From NCBI GenBank assembly GCA_009363875.1, contig CM018690.1, positions 4,824,788 through 4,888,787 on the forward strand: 64,000 bases of DNA. Reading direction: 5' to 3'. Positions 1-9,686 of the stretch are shown here, in pieces. This DNA comes from Mikania micrantha. Its lineage: Eukaryota; Streptophyta; Magnoliopsida; Asterales; Asteraceae. The position numbers and the translations under genes are program-made. Positions within the stretch are counted from its first letter, which is position 1. Every line of letters begins with the position of its first letter. The notes under the pieces were generated by a model. The model saw nothing but the letters and a program-made list of their open reading frames with translations, had not been told where the DNA came from and searched no databases.

Positions 1-190
1 AGTAGCGATTGAGTCATTCGACAAAGTTCATTCGCCGAATGAGAATGTCGAATGAGTCATTCGACACTCTTCATTCGTCGAATGAGGTTCATTGTGTATG
101 ATTGATTCGGTCGAATGACTCATTCGCAGAATGAGTTCATTCGGCCGAATGAGTTCATTCTACCTCTCATTCGGACGAATGAGAGATGAA
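1..190. repeat. Array of CATTCGnCGAATG palindromes in the copia 3' region
   Basis: About a dozen copies of a short palindrome with half-sites CATTCG and CGAATG (for example CATTCGGCCGAATG) alternate with half-sites GTCATTCG and CGAATGAG. The same motif returns in the leader (7713-7960) and the LTR (8531-8705) of this element. No LTR terminus (TGTTGG or CAACA context matching 8233-8879) is visible here, so I take this as internal 3' sequence, not the LTR. Confidence 0.75.
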
Positions 191-1399
191 AATCTCCAAA
201 CCTCAAATTTTTCAACATTTGACATTATGAGCAACAAACTTTTAACAATTTATGAAGATATGTCTGGTTGGTTCAGGATTCAGATATGACAGACATCCGA
301 ATCTACAAATGATCATCTAAAACAAAATTGAAAATAGAAAATCTTTTTGTATTTTTCTGAAGCAACCACTACAACTGTACAAACAAGAATTTAAAACACA
401 TAAACACATATTTTTGTGAGAAGTCCATTAATAAGATAACACATATCTCTAATCACATCATATTGCCTTCAATGAATGCTTCACTTCAAACACAATTTCA
501 TTTTGATACGATTACTGATATATTTGTCCAAATTTAAACTGAACAATACATAACTCCTAAACAAACTATATGATCACTCATATTTTCTGATTGAGTTCCC
601 CAATTCATTTCATCAATCAAGATCAAAATCAGTTCAAAACTCATTTCAGCATATCTTAAAACCAGTCATCATGAATTCAATAAGATTCAAACATTTATTA
701 TCTTTTTGTGTTTTTCTTGTTCTATCCAAATGGATGGCTTCAGCTAGGTCCGTCCCAGCAATATGGCACATGTATGGAATCGAACTTTAATTGTTTAAGT
801 ATTTCTCAAGCTTAATACCAGCTTGCATTAGGTTTTCTTCAAGCTTAATACCAGCTTGTTTTTAGTTTTTCACCAAGCTTAATACCAGCTTGTTTTTGAT
901 TTTCCTCAAGCTTAATACCAGCTTGCCTTTAATTTTTCTTTGAATGAAACCTCATTTGATTCCATGATGACAGGTGTATGCTTGATTTGAGTCAAAAACC
1001 GTTTTTCACTCAAAAGATTTAATAAAATGGATCCCACAAATCAAACTTTCTAAGTTATCATAAGTTGTTTATTTATTTTGTATAGCCAGCCTATCAGTAC
1101 ATCCCATCACAATTCTCTTGTGATTTTAGTTCACACATTCATTTCTGCTTCTATGACATAATGAAATCAATGTACTACTTTATTAAACAAGACCATCTCA
1201 TTTTTTTAATTTTTCTATTGTTTTTGGTTTTTCAAATTTTCTAATGTTTTTGGTTTTTCAAATTTTCTATTTCTCCCCCTAAAAACCTAAAAATAGAAAA
1301 TCTTTTTGTGTTTTTGGTAATAAAAAATAACTGTACAAGAGAAAATGAAAATACTGAAATAAAATAAACAAAGCAAAGACTATCTAAGTAAAATGATGA
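191..1399 (-). other. Non-coding 3' tail of the copia element
   Basis: About 1.2 kb between the end of the RNase H frame (1400) and the palindrome array. No convincing reading frame is present. It is AT-rich, holds the four-copy repeat at 807-925, and has an AGGGGGAG purine tract in element sense at about 1271-1278 that could be an internal polypurine tract. SIRE-type elements often have a long region here, sometimes with an env-like ORF; none is seen. Confidence 0.5.
807..925. repeat. Four tandem copies of CAAGCTTAATACCAGCTTG
   Basis: The 19-base motif starts at 807, 840, 874 and 907, a spacing of 33-34 bases separated by T-rich spacers. Each copy is a small inverted repeat, CAAGCT and AGCTTG around TAATACC, so each can form a hairpin. 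Confidence 0.9.
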
Positions 1400-4000
1400 T
1401 CATTTGTGAGACTCAGATGAGGATTGAACTTCATCCTTTTGGAAAACACCATTAGCCGATAACAGATATAGAAATCTGGGTTTGTCAAAAGCTTTTGTAA
1501 AAAGATCGGCTTTTTGGTGATCGGTGTGAATTTTAACAACATCGATTAATTTCTTTTCAAAACAATCACGTATGAAGTGATATTTTATGTCGATGTGTTT
1601 GGTCTTGGAGTGCTGAACTGGATTTTTAGTGACAGCAATGGCGGCAGTATTATCAACATAAATAGGAGTGTTAGAAAAATGTAACCCATAGTCCCTGAGT
1701 TGCTGTTGAATCCAGATGATTTGTGAACAACAACTAGCAGCAGCAATATATTCAGCTTCACAGGTTGAAGTAGACACCGACGTCTGCTTCTTGCACTGCC
1801 AGGTGACCAATCGGTTTCCAAAGAACTGACATCCCGCAGATGTTGACTTGAAATCTCTTTTGCATCCGCCATAATCTGAATCACTGTAGGCAGTAAGCTC
1901 AAAGTTATCATCATTAGGGTACCATAAGCCAAGTTCCGGTGTACCCTTCAGATAACGCATAATCCTTTTGACAGCAATAAGGTGAGATACTCTTGGTTTG
2001 GATTGATAACGTGCACACAAGCAAGTGGCGAACATGATATCTGGCCGAGAAGCAGTAAGATACATGAGAGATCCGATCATTCCCCGGTACAGAGTGGCAT
2101 CAATTAACTCCCCCTTTTCATCTGGAGTAATCCCGTGATTAATCGCCAGTGGGGTACCAGCAGGCTTTGCATCAGACATACTGAACCGGCTCAGAATGTC
2201 ACCAACGTATTTGGTTTGATGAATAAAAATCCCTGCCTCAGACTGATCCACCTGCAAACCCAAGAAAAACTTCATTTCTCCCATCGAACTCATTTCAAAT
2301 TTTTCTTTCATAACATTCTCAAATTCCTTGCACAGATCATCATTTGTGGAACCAAAAATTATGTCGTCCACATACACTTGCACCAAGAGTAAATCACTGT
2401 CCTTCTCACGGATAAATAAAGTGCAGTCAATGACACCTCTTCTGAACCCGTTGTTCAGAAGGTGAGTGGAAAGTGTCTCGTACCACGCTCGCGGAGCTTG
2501 ATGCAATCCATACAGGGCTTTGTCTAACTTGTAGACTTGGTCACGATGCAATGGATCCTCAAATCCGGGAGGTTGACTGACATACACTGTTTCACTAATA
2601 ACTCCGTGAAGGAACGCGCTCTTTACATCCATTTGATAAACCTTGAATTTTTTAAAGGATGCATAAGCCAAGAAAATACGAATGGCTTCTAGTCGAGCAA
2701 CTGGAGCAAACACCTCATTGTAATCCAATCCTTCTATCTGTCTGAATCCTTGAACCACCAGACGAGCCTTATTTCTCACTATAATCCCGTGATCATCTTT
2801 CTTGCACCGAAGAACCCATCTTGTACCGATGACTTTTGCACCTTTGGGTCTATCAACTAATTGCCAGACCCCCAACTTTTTGAACTGTAAAAGTTCCTCT
2901 TGCATGGCATCGACCCATGATTCTTCTTTGAGGGCTTCAGTGACTGTACGCGGTTCAACTTGAGAGATAAAGCAGGAATGAGCACAAAAGCTTACATCTG
3001 CAAAATCAAGAATGTCTGCAAGACCACCTGAAGAAATCTGACTTCGAGTCTTCACTCCATCTAGAGGACTCCCAATAATGTTATCTTGAGGATGAATACG
3101 ATTGATTCTTCCAACAGGATGAGCGGGAACCTCAACCTCAGGATCTAAGTTATTCAAATTCAAATCCTCAAGACCAGGTACAAGATTATCAACAACTGGT
3201 TCAGGAGCAGCTGGAGGATTGTCATCTGTGTCTGAGCTGTCATCATTTATCTGTGTAGAGGGACCAGATGCAGATGTAGGTTGAGAAGTTTCATCAGGTG
3301 CATTCTGTACATCATACAGCATCTGAACAGCAACATCTTCATCTGAATACATGGGGGGTATATTGAATGAATCAAAAAGACTGGAATAATCAAACATCCA
3401 ATCTGGCCCTTTTCCAGGTGGGGGCATTGTATATTTCTGAACGTCTACATGGTACCACTCCTCCACATTATGAGTTGCAATGTTGTAAACTCGTTTGTTT
3501 GGAGTGCTATACCCAAGAAAGTACCCTTCTTCCACCTTTTCATTGAACTTGCCCTGCTCATGTTTCTTAAGCATAGTGCATGGAGCACCAAACGGTTCTA
3601 GATACTTAAGATTTGGCTTTCTGTTATGGAGCAGTTCAAAGCAAGTCTTCCCATGTCTCTTCACAATAAGAACCCGGTTCAATGTATAACAAGCATTAGC
3701 AACAGCTTCATTCCAGAATTGAACCGGCAGAGAGGAATCAGCAAGCATAGTTCTAGCAGCCTCAATCAATGTCCTATTCTTGCGTTCAGCAACACCATTC
3801 ATCTGTGGAACGTATGGAGCACTAAATTGTTGCACAATGCCTCTTGCATTACAAAAATTCTCCATGTTGTGATTTTTGAACTCCGTTCCATTATCAGTTC
3901 TAAACTGACGAATCTTGAGCTTATAAAGCGATTCAAGTTTAGTAACCAAAACTTGAATACAATCAAACGTTTCTGATTTCTCTTTAAAAAGAAGACCCAA
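1400..4000 (-). CDS. Copia pol fragment: integrase core end, reverse transcriptase, RNase H
   Basis: This 866-residue frame encodes most of the pol enzymes, which integrate and copy the element. Its first part is the C-terminal half of the integrase core: RTDNGTEF holds the second catalytic Asp and GVAERKNRTL the catalytic Glu. Next comes the copia reverse transcriptase, from VWQLVDRPKGAKVIGTRWV through the catalytic YVDD in VQVYVDDIIFGS. The C-terminal RNase H shows CEAEYIAAA and ends ADLFTKA. The first integrase Asp lies in the preceding frame (4019-4729), so single-base shifts near 4000-4060 separate the two. The frame is open throughout but cannot be made as one polyprotein in this copy. 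Confidence 0.9.
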   Translation of the reverse strand: MGLLFKEKSETFDCIQVLVTKLESLYKLKIRQFRTDNGTEFKNHNMENFCNARGIVQQFSAPYVPQMNGVAERKNRTLIEAARTMLADSSLPVQFWNEAVANACYTLNRVLIVKRHGKTCFELLHNRKPNLKYLEPFGAPCTMLKKHEQGKFNEKVEEGYFLGYSTPNKRVYNIATHNVEEWYHVDVQKYTMPPPGKGPDWMFDYSSLFDSFNIPPMYSDEDVAVQMLYDVQNAPDETSQPTSASGPSTQINDDSSDTDDNPPAAPEPVVDNLVPGLEDLNLNNLDPEVEVPAHPVGRINRIHPQDNIIGSPLDGVKTRSQISSGGLADILDFADVSFCAHSCFISQVEPRTVTEALKEESWVDAMQEELLQFKKLGVWQLVDRPKGAKVIGTRWVLRCKKDDHGIIVRNKARLVVQGFRQIEGLDYNEVFAPVARLEAIRIFLAYASFKKFKVYQMDVKSAFLHGVISETVYVSQPPGFEDPLHRDQVYKLDKALYGLHQAPRAWYETLSTHLLNNGFRRGVIDCTLFIREKDSDLLLVQVYVDDIIFGSTNDDLCKEFENVMKEKFEMSSMGEMKFFLGLQVDQSEAGIFIHQTKYVGDILSRFSMSDAKPAGTPLAINHGITPDEKGELIDATLYRGMIGSLMYLTASRPDIMFATCLCARYQSKPRVSHLIAVKRIMRYLKGTPELGLWYPNDDNFELTAYSDSDYGGCKRDFKSTSAGCQFFGNRLVTWQCKKQTSVSTSTCEAEYIAAASCCSQIIWIQQQLRDYGLHFSNTPIYVDNTAAIAVTKNPVQHSKTKHIDIKYHFIRDCFEKKLIDVVKIHTDHQKADLFTKAFDKPRFLYLLSANGVFQKDEVQSSSESHK

Positions 4001-4018
4001 GAGTATCTGGAGTATTCA

Positions 4019-4729
4019 TCAGTGATAACAAGGCAGTATTGATCTCCAGCTATACTCTTTCCTATTCACTGGACCAAACAAATCCATGTGGAGAAGCTCA
4101 AGAGGAACATTGATTGAATGATACTTTTTCAGCTTATGAGACTGCTTGACTGCTTCCCTTCTTGCACGATACACAGATATCAGACAGCTTAAAATTTTCA
4201 AGCTAACTCCCTCAACCAGACTGTTGTGTACCAAATGATTCATCTTGCGCAAACTCAAATGGCCCATCCTCTTATGCCAAAGGATTGAATCTTTCTCAGT
4301 TGCCTTTGTCATAAAACATGAAGCTGTGGAGGATGTAGTTGAAGCTGTGGCCATATTGAGAACGTACAAGTCTTGCTTCCTCGGAGCAGACATCAAAATC
4401 CAATCTTCAGGTATCTGCACACCTTGCTTGAGAATGTAACACTTGGAGTCATCAAATAGAACCTTGTACTCTTTGTCACAAATCTGAGAGACTGACAGGA
4501 GGTTGTTTTCCAACTGTTTGACATATCTGACATTATCGAACGAAACCTGTCCATTTGTCAAAATTCCCTCTCCAGTAATAAAACCACCTTTGTCTCCAGC
4601 AAAGGCAACATAGCCACCTCGAACTGCATTCACATTGGTGAGCAGAGAAATATCACCGGTCATGTGTCTGGAAGCCCCACTATCAACGATCCAATTGCTG
4701 TTCACTCCAGCTTTTGGGGCAACCTGCAC
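4019..4729 (-). CDS. Copia pol fragment: aspartic protease, GAG-pre-integrase zinc domain, integrase start
   Basis: The frame begins next to the protease active site WIVDSGASRHMTGD, whose DSGA is the copia form of the retropepsin signature. The pre-integrase domain LWHKRMGHLSLRKMNHL follows, with the HHCC-type zinc ligands partly visible. LLHMDLFGPV carries the first catalytic Asp of the integrase core. It ends abruptly in out-of-frame residues after GPVNRK, where the expected sequence continues in another frame. The upstream boundary with gag at 4730-4742 is also a frame break. It is a broken part of the same polyprotein. Confidence 0.85.
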   Translation of the reverse strand: MQVAPKAGVNSNWIVDSGASRHMTGDISLLTNVNAVRGGYVAFAGDKGGFITGEGILTNGQVSFDNVRYVKQLENNLLSVSQICDKEYKVLFDDSKCYILKQGVQIPEDWILMSAPRKQDLYVLNMATASTTSSTASCFMTKATEKDSILWHKRMGHLSLRKMNHLVHNSLVEGVSLKILSCLISVYRARREAVKQSHKLKKYHSINVPLELLHMDLFGPVNRKEYSWRSILPCYH

Positions 4730-4742
4730 AATAAAGAGACAA

Positions 4743-6308
4743 TCAGTTTACTTTGGGAACCCAAGCCTTTACAGTCTTGGGTTGACCCATAGAGTCTCGG
4801 ATCCAAACATCGATCCATTTTCCCTTAGGAATAGGTTTATCTGAAATTGGGGGAACAGACTCCTCAGATGATTTTACTTTCCAAATTGCATTTTTATCAA
4901 AAGAGGTTTTCAGATAGATGGATGATGATTTTGATTGATTAACTTTGACTACATTTGGAACTTCCAAAGTTTCCAATTTTCCTTTTCCCTTGTCTGAATT
5001 TTTAGACTGAATGGGTGGTTTAGACTTTTGCTGAAAAGACTTAGGTACAGACTTTACCGGTTTTGGTAAAGCAGATTTTAAGTTTTTGAAAGGCACAACT
5101 TTAGGTCTGATCAACTGAGGGCAAAATCTCACAATGTGCCCTGACTCACCACACTCAAAACAAACTTTATCACCTTTTTTATGAAAATGTTTTAAATCAG
5201 AAAATGACTTTTTAGTTGATTTAAAAACATTTAATTTCTGATAATCTGGCTCAAAACCCAAACCCTTTCTTCCTTTGTTACCAAACTGAGCTGATTTGGT
5301 AACACAGTCAGCTTCAGACCCCTGTGAAGCTTTAACAAAGCATAATTCTTTGTAAATTTTTGATTTGGAGATTGGGTCACCTTTCATGACAACAGAAGTT
5401 TGATTCCGAGGAATGCTATGCTTAGGTGAATACTCTGATTCATCCTCGGAATCGGAAACCCAATCTTCAACAACTCCATCCACCCTTGACTCCTTAGTCT
5501 GAGATGAACTCTGATTTGCACTCAGACTAACTGGATCAATTACTAACAGAGTAGTAACTTGAAAATCCTTTACATCTTTGTCATTTGGAGTATTGACAAA
5601 GGCATTGAGGATTGGTGGAGGACAATTTTGATAATTAACCTGTTCCTTCCCCTGATCAGCACTCCTACTGATCATGTGCTCAATGATATAAGAAGAGCTT
5701 TCATAACTCTTGAGCTTCTGACCTAAAGTCTCATAATCACATTCAACTATTGCTAACTTCTTCTTGATCTCATTGATGGTATTGAGATAAGAAGTGATAG
5801 CATCTTGTTTGTTCAGAACAGCGATCTCGGCCTCATGCAATTGTCGATTTAAAAGATCAATTTTAATCTGAAAATCTTTTTCATTAGATTTTAAAACTTT
5901 GTTTGCCTCAATGCATAGGTCGAGATCGGTCAGCAAGTCACTGTTATGCTTCTGATAAGCAAGAACCTTACTCCTAAGGTCAACACAATTAAAACAATCA
6001 GATTGAGAAGATGAACAATCAGTGTATACCTGCTCAGAAGAGTCTGTAGAAGCAGAAGAATTTGCCATCAGAGCAAATTGAGTTGAAGAGTCATCAGCTT
6101 CACCATCAGATTCTTGAGTTTCAGAATCTGTCAGACTGTCTGATTCTGAACTTGATATCTTATCATCAATCACCAAAGAATCCTCCTGACTGCTTTCTTC
6201 ATCATGATCTTCAGAATGCTGAATTTCTGCCACACAAGCTTTATCTTGATCTTCCTTATCAGCATTAAATCTGAAGTCCCAGTTCATCCCTTCATCTTGT
6301 TGAACCAT
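4743..6308 (-). CDS. Copia gag C-terminal half with second CCHC zinc knuckle
   Basis: The first 100 residues are very acidic and serine-rich. A predicted coiled-coil-like stretch follows around residues 125-205. A zinc knuckle CFECGESGHIVRFC (C-X2-C-X4-H-X4-C) lies near residue 385, then a basic K/P/S-rich tail leading towards the protease. This nucleocapsid part binds element RNA. The apparent start at 6308 is only the next Met after an upstream stop: translation of the intervening bases (6309-6434) continues the same protein, so the true frame runs on from 6438-6725. The tail ends WVPKVN then stop, just before the protease frame. Confidence 0.75.
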   Translation of the reverse strand: MVQQDEGMNWDFRFNADKEDQDKACVAEIQHSEDHDEESSQEDSLVIDDKISSSESDSLTDSETQESDGEADDSSTQFALMANSSASTDSSEQVYTDCSSSQSDCFNCVDLRSKVLAYQKHNSDLLTDLDLCIEANKVLKSNEKDFQIKIDLLNRQLHEAEIAVLNKQDAITSYLNTINEIKKKLAIVECDYETLGQKLKSYESSSYIIEHMISRSADQGKEQVNYQNCPPPILNAFVNTPNDKDVKDFQVTTLLVIDPVSLSANQSSSQTKESRVDGVVEDWVSDSEDESEYSPKHSIPRNQTSVVMKGDPISKSKIYKELCFVKASQGSEADCVTKSAQFGNKGRKGLGFEPDYQKLNVFKSTKKSFSDLKHFHKKGDKVCFECGESGHIVRFCPQLIRPKVVPFKNLKSALPKPVKSVPKSFQQKSKPPIQSKNSDKGKGKLETLEVPNVVKVNQSKSSSIYLKTSFDKNAIWKVKSSEESVPPISDKPIPKGKWIDVWIRDSMGQPKTVKAWVPKVN

Positions 6309-6437
6309 TAAAGCTTTACTACCAGAAGATGAAGATCCAGCTGGAGAAGGAGAATCAATAGGAACTAATCTCCTTTCTGAATTGGTAGGTGCTGATTTCT
6401 GATGTTGAAATGGGTTCTTGTTCCCAGCTTTCTTAGG

Positions 6438-6725
6438 CTATTTGCATTGTCTGGCAAAGTGACCCTTATCACCACAGTTGTAGCATGTAACAGATGCCAT
6501 ATCAAATCCAAACTTGGACTCCTTGTTTTGATTAATATCCTTCCCAGTCCTTTTCACAAACTCCTTTGCTCTTCTAACTGCTCTAGCCAATGCCCACATA
6601 ATGTCAATCCTCTCCATATCATCTGGATCAATCTGAGAGTAGTCATCATTGGTCAAATATGGATTGCCGATCTGACCAGCAACTAATCCATCATATGAGC
6701 TAACCAATGTTGACAGAAGACCCAT
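6438..6725 (-). CDS. Copia gag fragment with first CCHC zinc knuckle
   Basis: This 95-residue frame carries the nucleocapsid knuckle CYNCGDKGHFARQC near its end. It is cut by an in-frame TAG at 6435-6437, directly after the Lys that follows the knuckle; reading through the stop gives PKKAG and joins the downstream gag frame. A single-base change could have made this stop. Upstream, a frame break at 6726-6742 separates it from the capsid domain. Confidence 0.75.
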   Translation of the reverse strand: MGLLSTLVSSYDGLVAGQIGNPYLTNDDYSQIDPDDMERIDIMWALARAVRRAKEFVKRTGKDINQNKESKFGFDMASVTCYNCGDKGHFARQCK

Positions 6726-6742
6726 ATGCTCTTTAGCAATCT

Positions 6743-7687
6743 CTACTGTGACCTTGTCAAAATTCTCTGTTTTAGACTTGCAGTAGGCTGATGATGCTCT
6801 TGTTGTGAGCTTGATGAAGAAGATGGACTGAAATGCATCTGAGCTGCAGATGGAGCTTCAGATGCTTTAGAAACAAAAGCAGTCTTCAAAGGAGCATGAG
6901 TTGTAGATTTATCAACTGTAGGAGTGGAGTAGTATAGAGAAGGATCTTGAACTTGCACAACCCTCTTGGTTTTCCACTTGTTCTCTATCTCCTGTTCCTT
7001 CAACTTCTGAATGAAATCATTGATGTCCATATGAGCCATCATCTGATTTTGCTTGAGTACCATCAAGAAGGACTCCCACTTTGGAGGTAGGGCATCTGCT
7101 AAACACTGAATCTTCTCTTGAGTTGTAGTTTTGACCTCGTGGTTGAACAACTCACTCAACAGATGATAGAACCTAGCAATCAGCTCATCAAGGGACTCAT
7201 TACCCACATACATAAAGCTGTTGAACTCTTTCCTAGAAGCTTTAGACTTAATGCTCTTCAATGCATCATTCCCCTCATATCTTTGTTGCAAGGCATCCCA
7301 GAGGTATTTGGAAGATGTAAACTGTCTAAATTGATGAAAGATATCTGTAGCAATGGACTGTGACAGAATGGCATATGCTTTCTTCTCATAGTCATACAGC
7401 TTCCTTTGAGGCTCGATCATCCTTGTAACAAGCATAGGAGTACCATCCTCGTTTAAAGGCCTCAAGTAACCTCCCTCTATCATCATCCACAGATTTGTAT
7501 CCACTCCATTGATGTGGATTTCAAATCTATACTTCCAGTGAGGGTAGTCATCTAAAGTCAACAACTTAGGAGCTTTGTTTGAGTTCCCGGTTTCATTTTC
7601 TGTCAACAAGAGAGTCTGAATGCGATGGTTTTGGTTAGCCATGAGTACTAGATCCTCCATTTGATCAGAAGTAATAAGATTCAACAC
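6743..7687 (-). CDS. Copia gag capsid domain (UBN2 type)
   Basis: This encodes the capsid part of gag, which assembles the virus-like particle. The region from LTLDDYPHWKYRFEIHINGV to KLKEQEIENKWKTKR has the pattern of the plant copia UBN2/Retrotran_gag family, including the conserved W residues, SKYLWDALQQRYEG and ESLDELIARFYHLLSEL. The first Met at 7687 is followed by others (MEDLVLM, MANQ), and the true start may be one of those. The C-terminus runs into S/Q-rich low-complexity sequence before a frame shift near 6735. Confidence 0.85.
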   Translation of the reverse strand: MLNLITSDQMEDLVLMANQNHRIQTLLLTENETGNSNKAPKLLTLDDYPHWKYRFEIHINGVDTNLWMMIEGGYLRPLNEDGTPMLVTRMIEPQRKLYDYEKKAYAILSQSIATDIFHQFRQFTSSKYLWDALQQRYEGNDALKSIKSKASRKEFNSFMYVGNESLDELIARFYHLLSELFNHEVKTTTQEKIQCLADALPPKWESFLMVLKQNQMMAHMDINDFIQKLKEQEIENKWKTKRVVQVQDPSLYYSTPTVDKSTTHAPLKTAFVSKASEAPSAAQMHFSPSSSSSSQQEHHQPTASLKQRILTRSQ

Positions 7688-8217
7688 TTAGAAAAATTTC
7701 AGAAGTGACTGGCGAATGAACTGATATTGGGCGAATGTCGGGGGCCGAATGTCTTGAAACTGGCGAATGGGTTAGTCGAATGACCTATTCGGCGAATGGC
7801 AGATCGAATGAGTTCTTTCGCCGAATGAGTGTGGAGAATGAGGCTTATTCGGCGAATGAGAATGGCGAAGGAGCTATTCGCCGAATGAGACCTATTCGGC
7901 GAATGAGGGCTATTCGGCTGAACTTATTCGGCCGTAAGAGTCATTCGGCAATCTGGTGTTTTAAGCAACGAAAATCGTGATAACTTAAGATTTTGACCAG
8001 ATCTAACCACCAAATTTGGTACAGAAGTTCAAGACATGATAACAAACCAATTGGGAAAGAATTAGAACAATCAAACCACAAAAACCCTTGATATTTCAAT
8101 GAAATAGTAACTTGGGAAGCAAGAAAAATAGGGTTTTTGAAAGTTATGAAAATCAGGGTTTTGGGAATCTCAGATCTGTTGATTTTGAGTGGAAATCGAG
8201 TAGAATCAAGAGCCAAA
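7688..8217 (-). other. Copia 5' leader between primer-binding site and gag
   Basis: About 530 bases upstream of gag with no convincing ORF. The part nearest gag (7713-7960) holds a second array of CATTCG/CGAATG palindromes, roughly ten copies, like those at 1-190 and in the LTR. The remainder is unremarkable. Confidence 0.65.
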
Positions 8218-8229
8218 GCTCTGATACCA
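8218..8229 (-). promoter_or_regulatory. Primer-binding site, initiator tRNA-Met type
   Basis: The minus strand reads TGGTATCAGAGC, the usual plant LTR-retrotransposon primer-binding site complementary to the 3' end of initiator tRNA-Met. It lies three bases from the LTR end (8233) and fixes the element's orientation. Confidence 0.9.
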
Positions 8230-8232
8230 CTT

Positions 8233-8879
8233 TGTTGGACCGATTGGGAGCTCGGAAACAATCCGAATCCAATAGAAAACTACTCGACAACCTCTGGGAT
8301 AGTGCGGAATCCTATTCCAGGTTTTTCCGATCGAAACCAACAGGAACCGTGGTGATCCGAGGCTGTAGAAACAACTTGGAAGCAACGATCGAACACCACG
8401 GGTTGAGAATCGAACTTGGATGATCAAGAACTGTTCAAATCTTCTAGGGTTTTGACACTGGAGACTCAGGGAAGAAGAAGGGCTCTGAAAAGTTAAAGTT
8501 GAAATGATTTGAACTTATATTTATAAGCTGTAGTCATTCGGCCGAATGAGTGGCCGAAGCAGCTCATTCGGCGAATGACTAAGCTCGAATGAGCTATCAT
8601 TCGAATGAGTCATTCGGCGAATGACTCATTCTCAGTCCAGACATTCGCTATAACCTTCATTCGGCGAATGACTTCATTCTAGAGTCATTCGCCGAATGAG
8701 TAACCTTCATACTCAATTCAGTTTATAATCAAATCAACTAAATAGATAAACATTAATAGACATTAAGGAATAGTAACAAACATTAAGAAATAGAAATAAA
8801 GACAACTTCCATTAATACTTTGAACTTTTACATGATAAGAGTTACAAAACTGAACTAGGGACAAAAACATGTATCAACA
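8233..8879 (-). repeat. 5' LTR of the copia element
   Basis: The right-hand LTR, about 647 bp, starts TGTTGG next to the primer-binding site and ends CAACA, giving a TGTTG/CAACA inverted terminus. The far end is set by the sudden start of RNase H coding sequence from another copia element at 8882. It contains a third palindrome array at 8531-8705. The partner LTR lies outside the window, so identity could not be compared. Confidence 0.7.
8531..8705. repeat. CATTCGnCGAATG palindrome array inside the copia LTR
   Basis: Several copies of CATTCGGCCGAATG or CATTCGGCGAATG with single half-sites between them, as at 1-190 and 7713-7960. The array lies in the LTR half that would be upstream of transcription. 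Confidence 0.75.
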
Positions 8880-8881
8880 GT

Positions 8882-9330
8882 TCTCAAACAGGTTATGTAG
8901 TTACATACGGTGGCACAACAATTTCATGGAAGTCTACAAAGCAAACACTACTGCAACGTCGTCAAATCATACTGAGTTGATAGCGCTATACGATACCAGT
9001 CGGGAATGTGTATGGTTAAGATCAATGATTAATCATATACAAGAAGCATGCGGATTGGAACATATAAAGAAAGAACCAACTATCATTTATGAAGACAATG
9101 ATGCTTGCATAGCTCAGATTAAAGAAGGTTATATTAAGGGTGATAGAACAAAGCATATTTCACCAAAGTTGTTCTCAACATATGATCTGCAGAAAGAAGG
9201 AGAAATTGATGTTCGTCATATCAAGTCAAATGAAAATCTAGCTGACCTATTTACAAAGTCTTTGCCAAGAAGCAGTTTTGAACAACTATCAAAAAGGATC
9301 GGACTTCGTAGATTAAAAGATGTTAGTTAA
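8882..9330 (+). pseudogene. RNase H C-terminus of a second copia element
   Basis: Translation begins SQTGYVVTYGGTTISWKSTK, shifts frame near 8951, and continues ATSSNHTELIALYDTSRECVWL through DLFTKSLPRSSFEQLSKRIG to a stop at 9330. This is the end of copia RNase H, with the substrate-binding and tail motifs. The start is missing because the minus-strand copia element is inserted here, and one base has been lost between the two pieces. The rest of this element lies left of the window. Confidence 0.85.
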
Positions 9331-9554
9331 TTTTATGGGAAATATTATACACACTGTGCTCTTTTTTCCTTGACTAAGTTTTATCCTATTGGGTTTTCTT
9401 AGTAAGGTTTTTAATGAAGCAGCATAACTGATCCAATAGTATCGGTTAATCTTTAGGTCCTGAAGTACCAATTTAACAACATCTTGAAGTATGTTGTTAT
9501 TAGTGTATAATGAATAAAAATATATATATTTGAGGGGGAGTGTTATAATAAAAT

Positions 9555-9589
<35 letters not shown>

Positions 9590-9686
9590 GTATATATATT
9601 TACAGTTATTGAATGGTTATTTTATATAGATATATATTCATTATGTATTAAAAAATTTGGGATGATGGAATACCGATTGTAAAGAG
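9331..9686 (+). mobile_element. 3' end of the second copia element: UTR, polypurine tract and start of LTR
   Basis: After the RNase H stop come about 200 bases of UTR, then the polypurine tract GAGGGGGAG (9532-9540), then the LTR beginning TGTTATAATA at 9541. The LTR is interrupted at 9687 by a solo LTR and resumes at 12627. An uninterrupted AT dinucleotide run occupies about 9559-9587. Confidence 0.75.

Larger units (their letters stand above)
1..8879 (-). mobile_element. Ty1/copia LTR retrotransposon, SIRE-like, decayed, 3' LTR outside window
   Basis: Reading on the minus strand, the order is LTR (8233-8879), primer-binding site (8218-8229), leader, gag with UBN2-type capsid and two CCHC knuckles, protease, integrase, reverse transcriptase and RNase H, then about 1.4 kb of non-coding 3' sequence. 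Integrase before reverse transcriptase defines copia. The long gag with two knuckles and the long 3' tail suggest the SIRE lineage, which I infer rather than prove. The coding region is split over five frames by a stop codon and several single-base shifts, so this copy is dead. It is inserted into a second copia element whose RNase H begins at 8882. The flank GTTCT at 8880-8884 would be one copy of the target-site duplication; the other lies left of the window. Confidence 0.85.

Noticed and set aside
150..215. Possible copia 3' LTR end near CAACA at 208-212
   Set aside because: Bases before it do not match the last 175 bp of the 5' LTR (8705-8879), so the LTR must lie left of the window.
4730..4757. 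Possible 28-nt intron between copia gag and protease (ends TTTATTGTGCAG)
   Set aside because: Far too short for a plant intron; a frame shift in a decayed element explains it.
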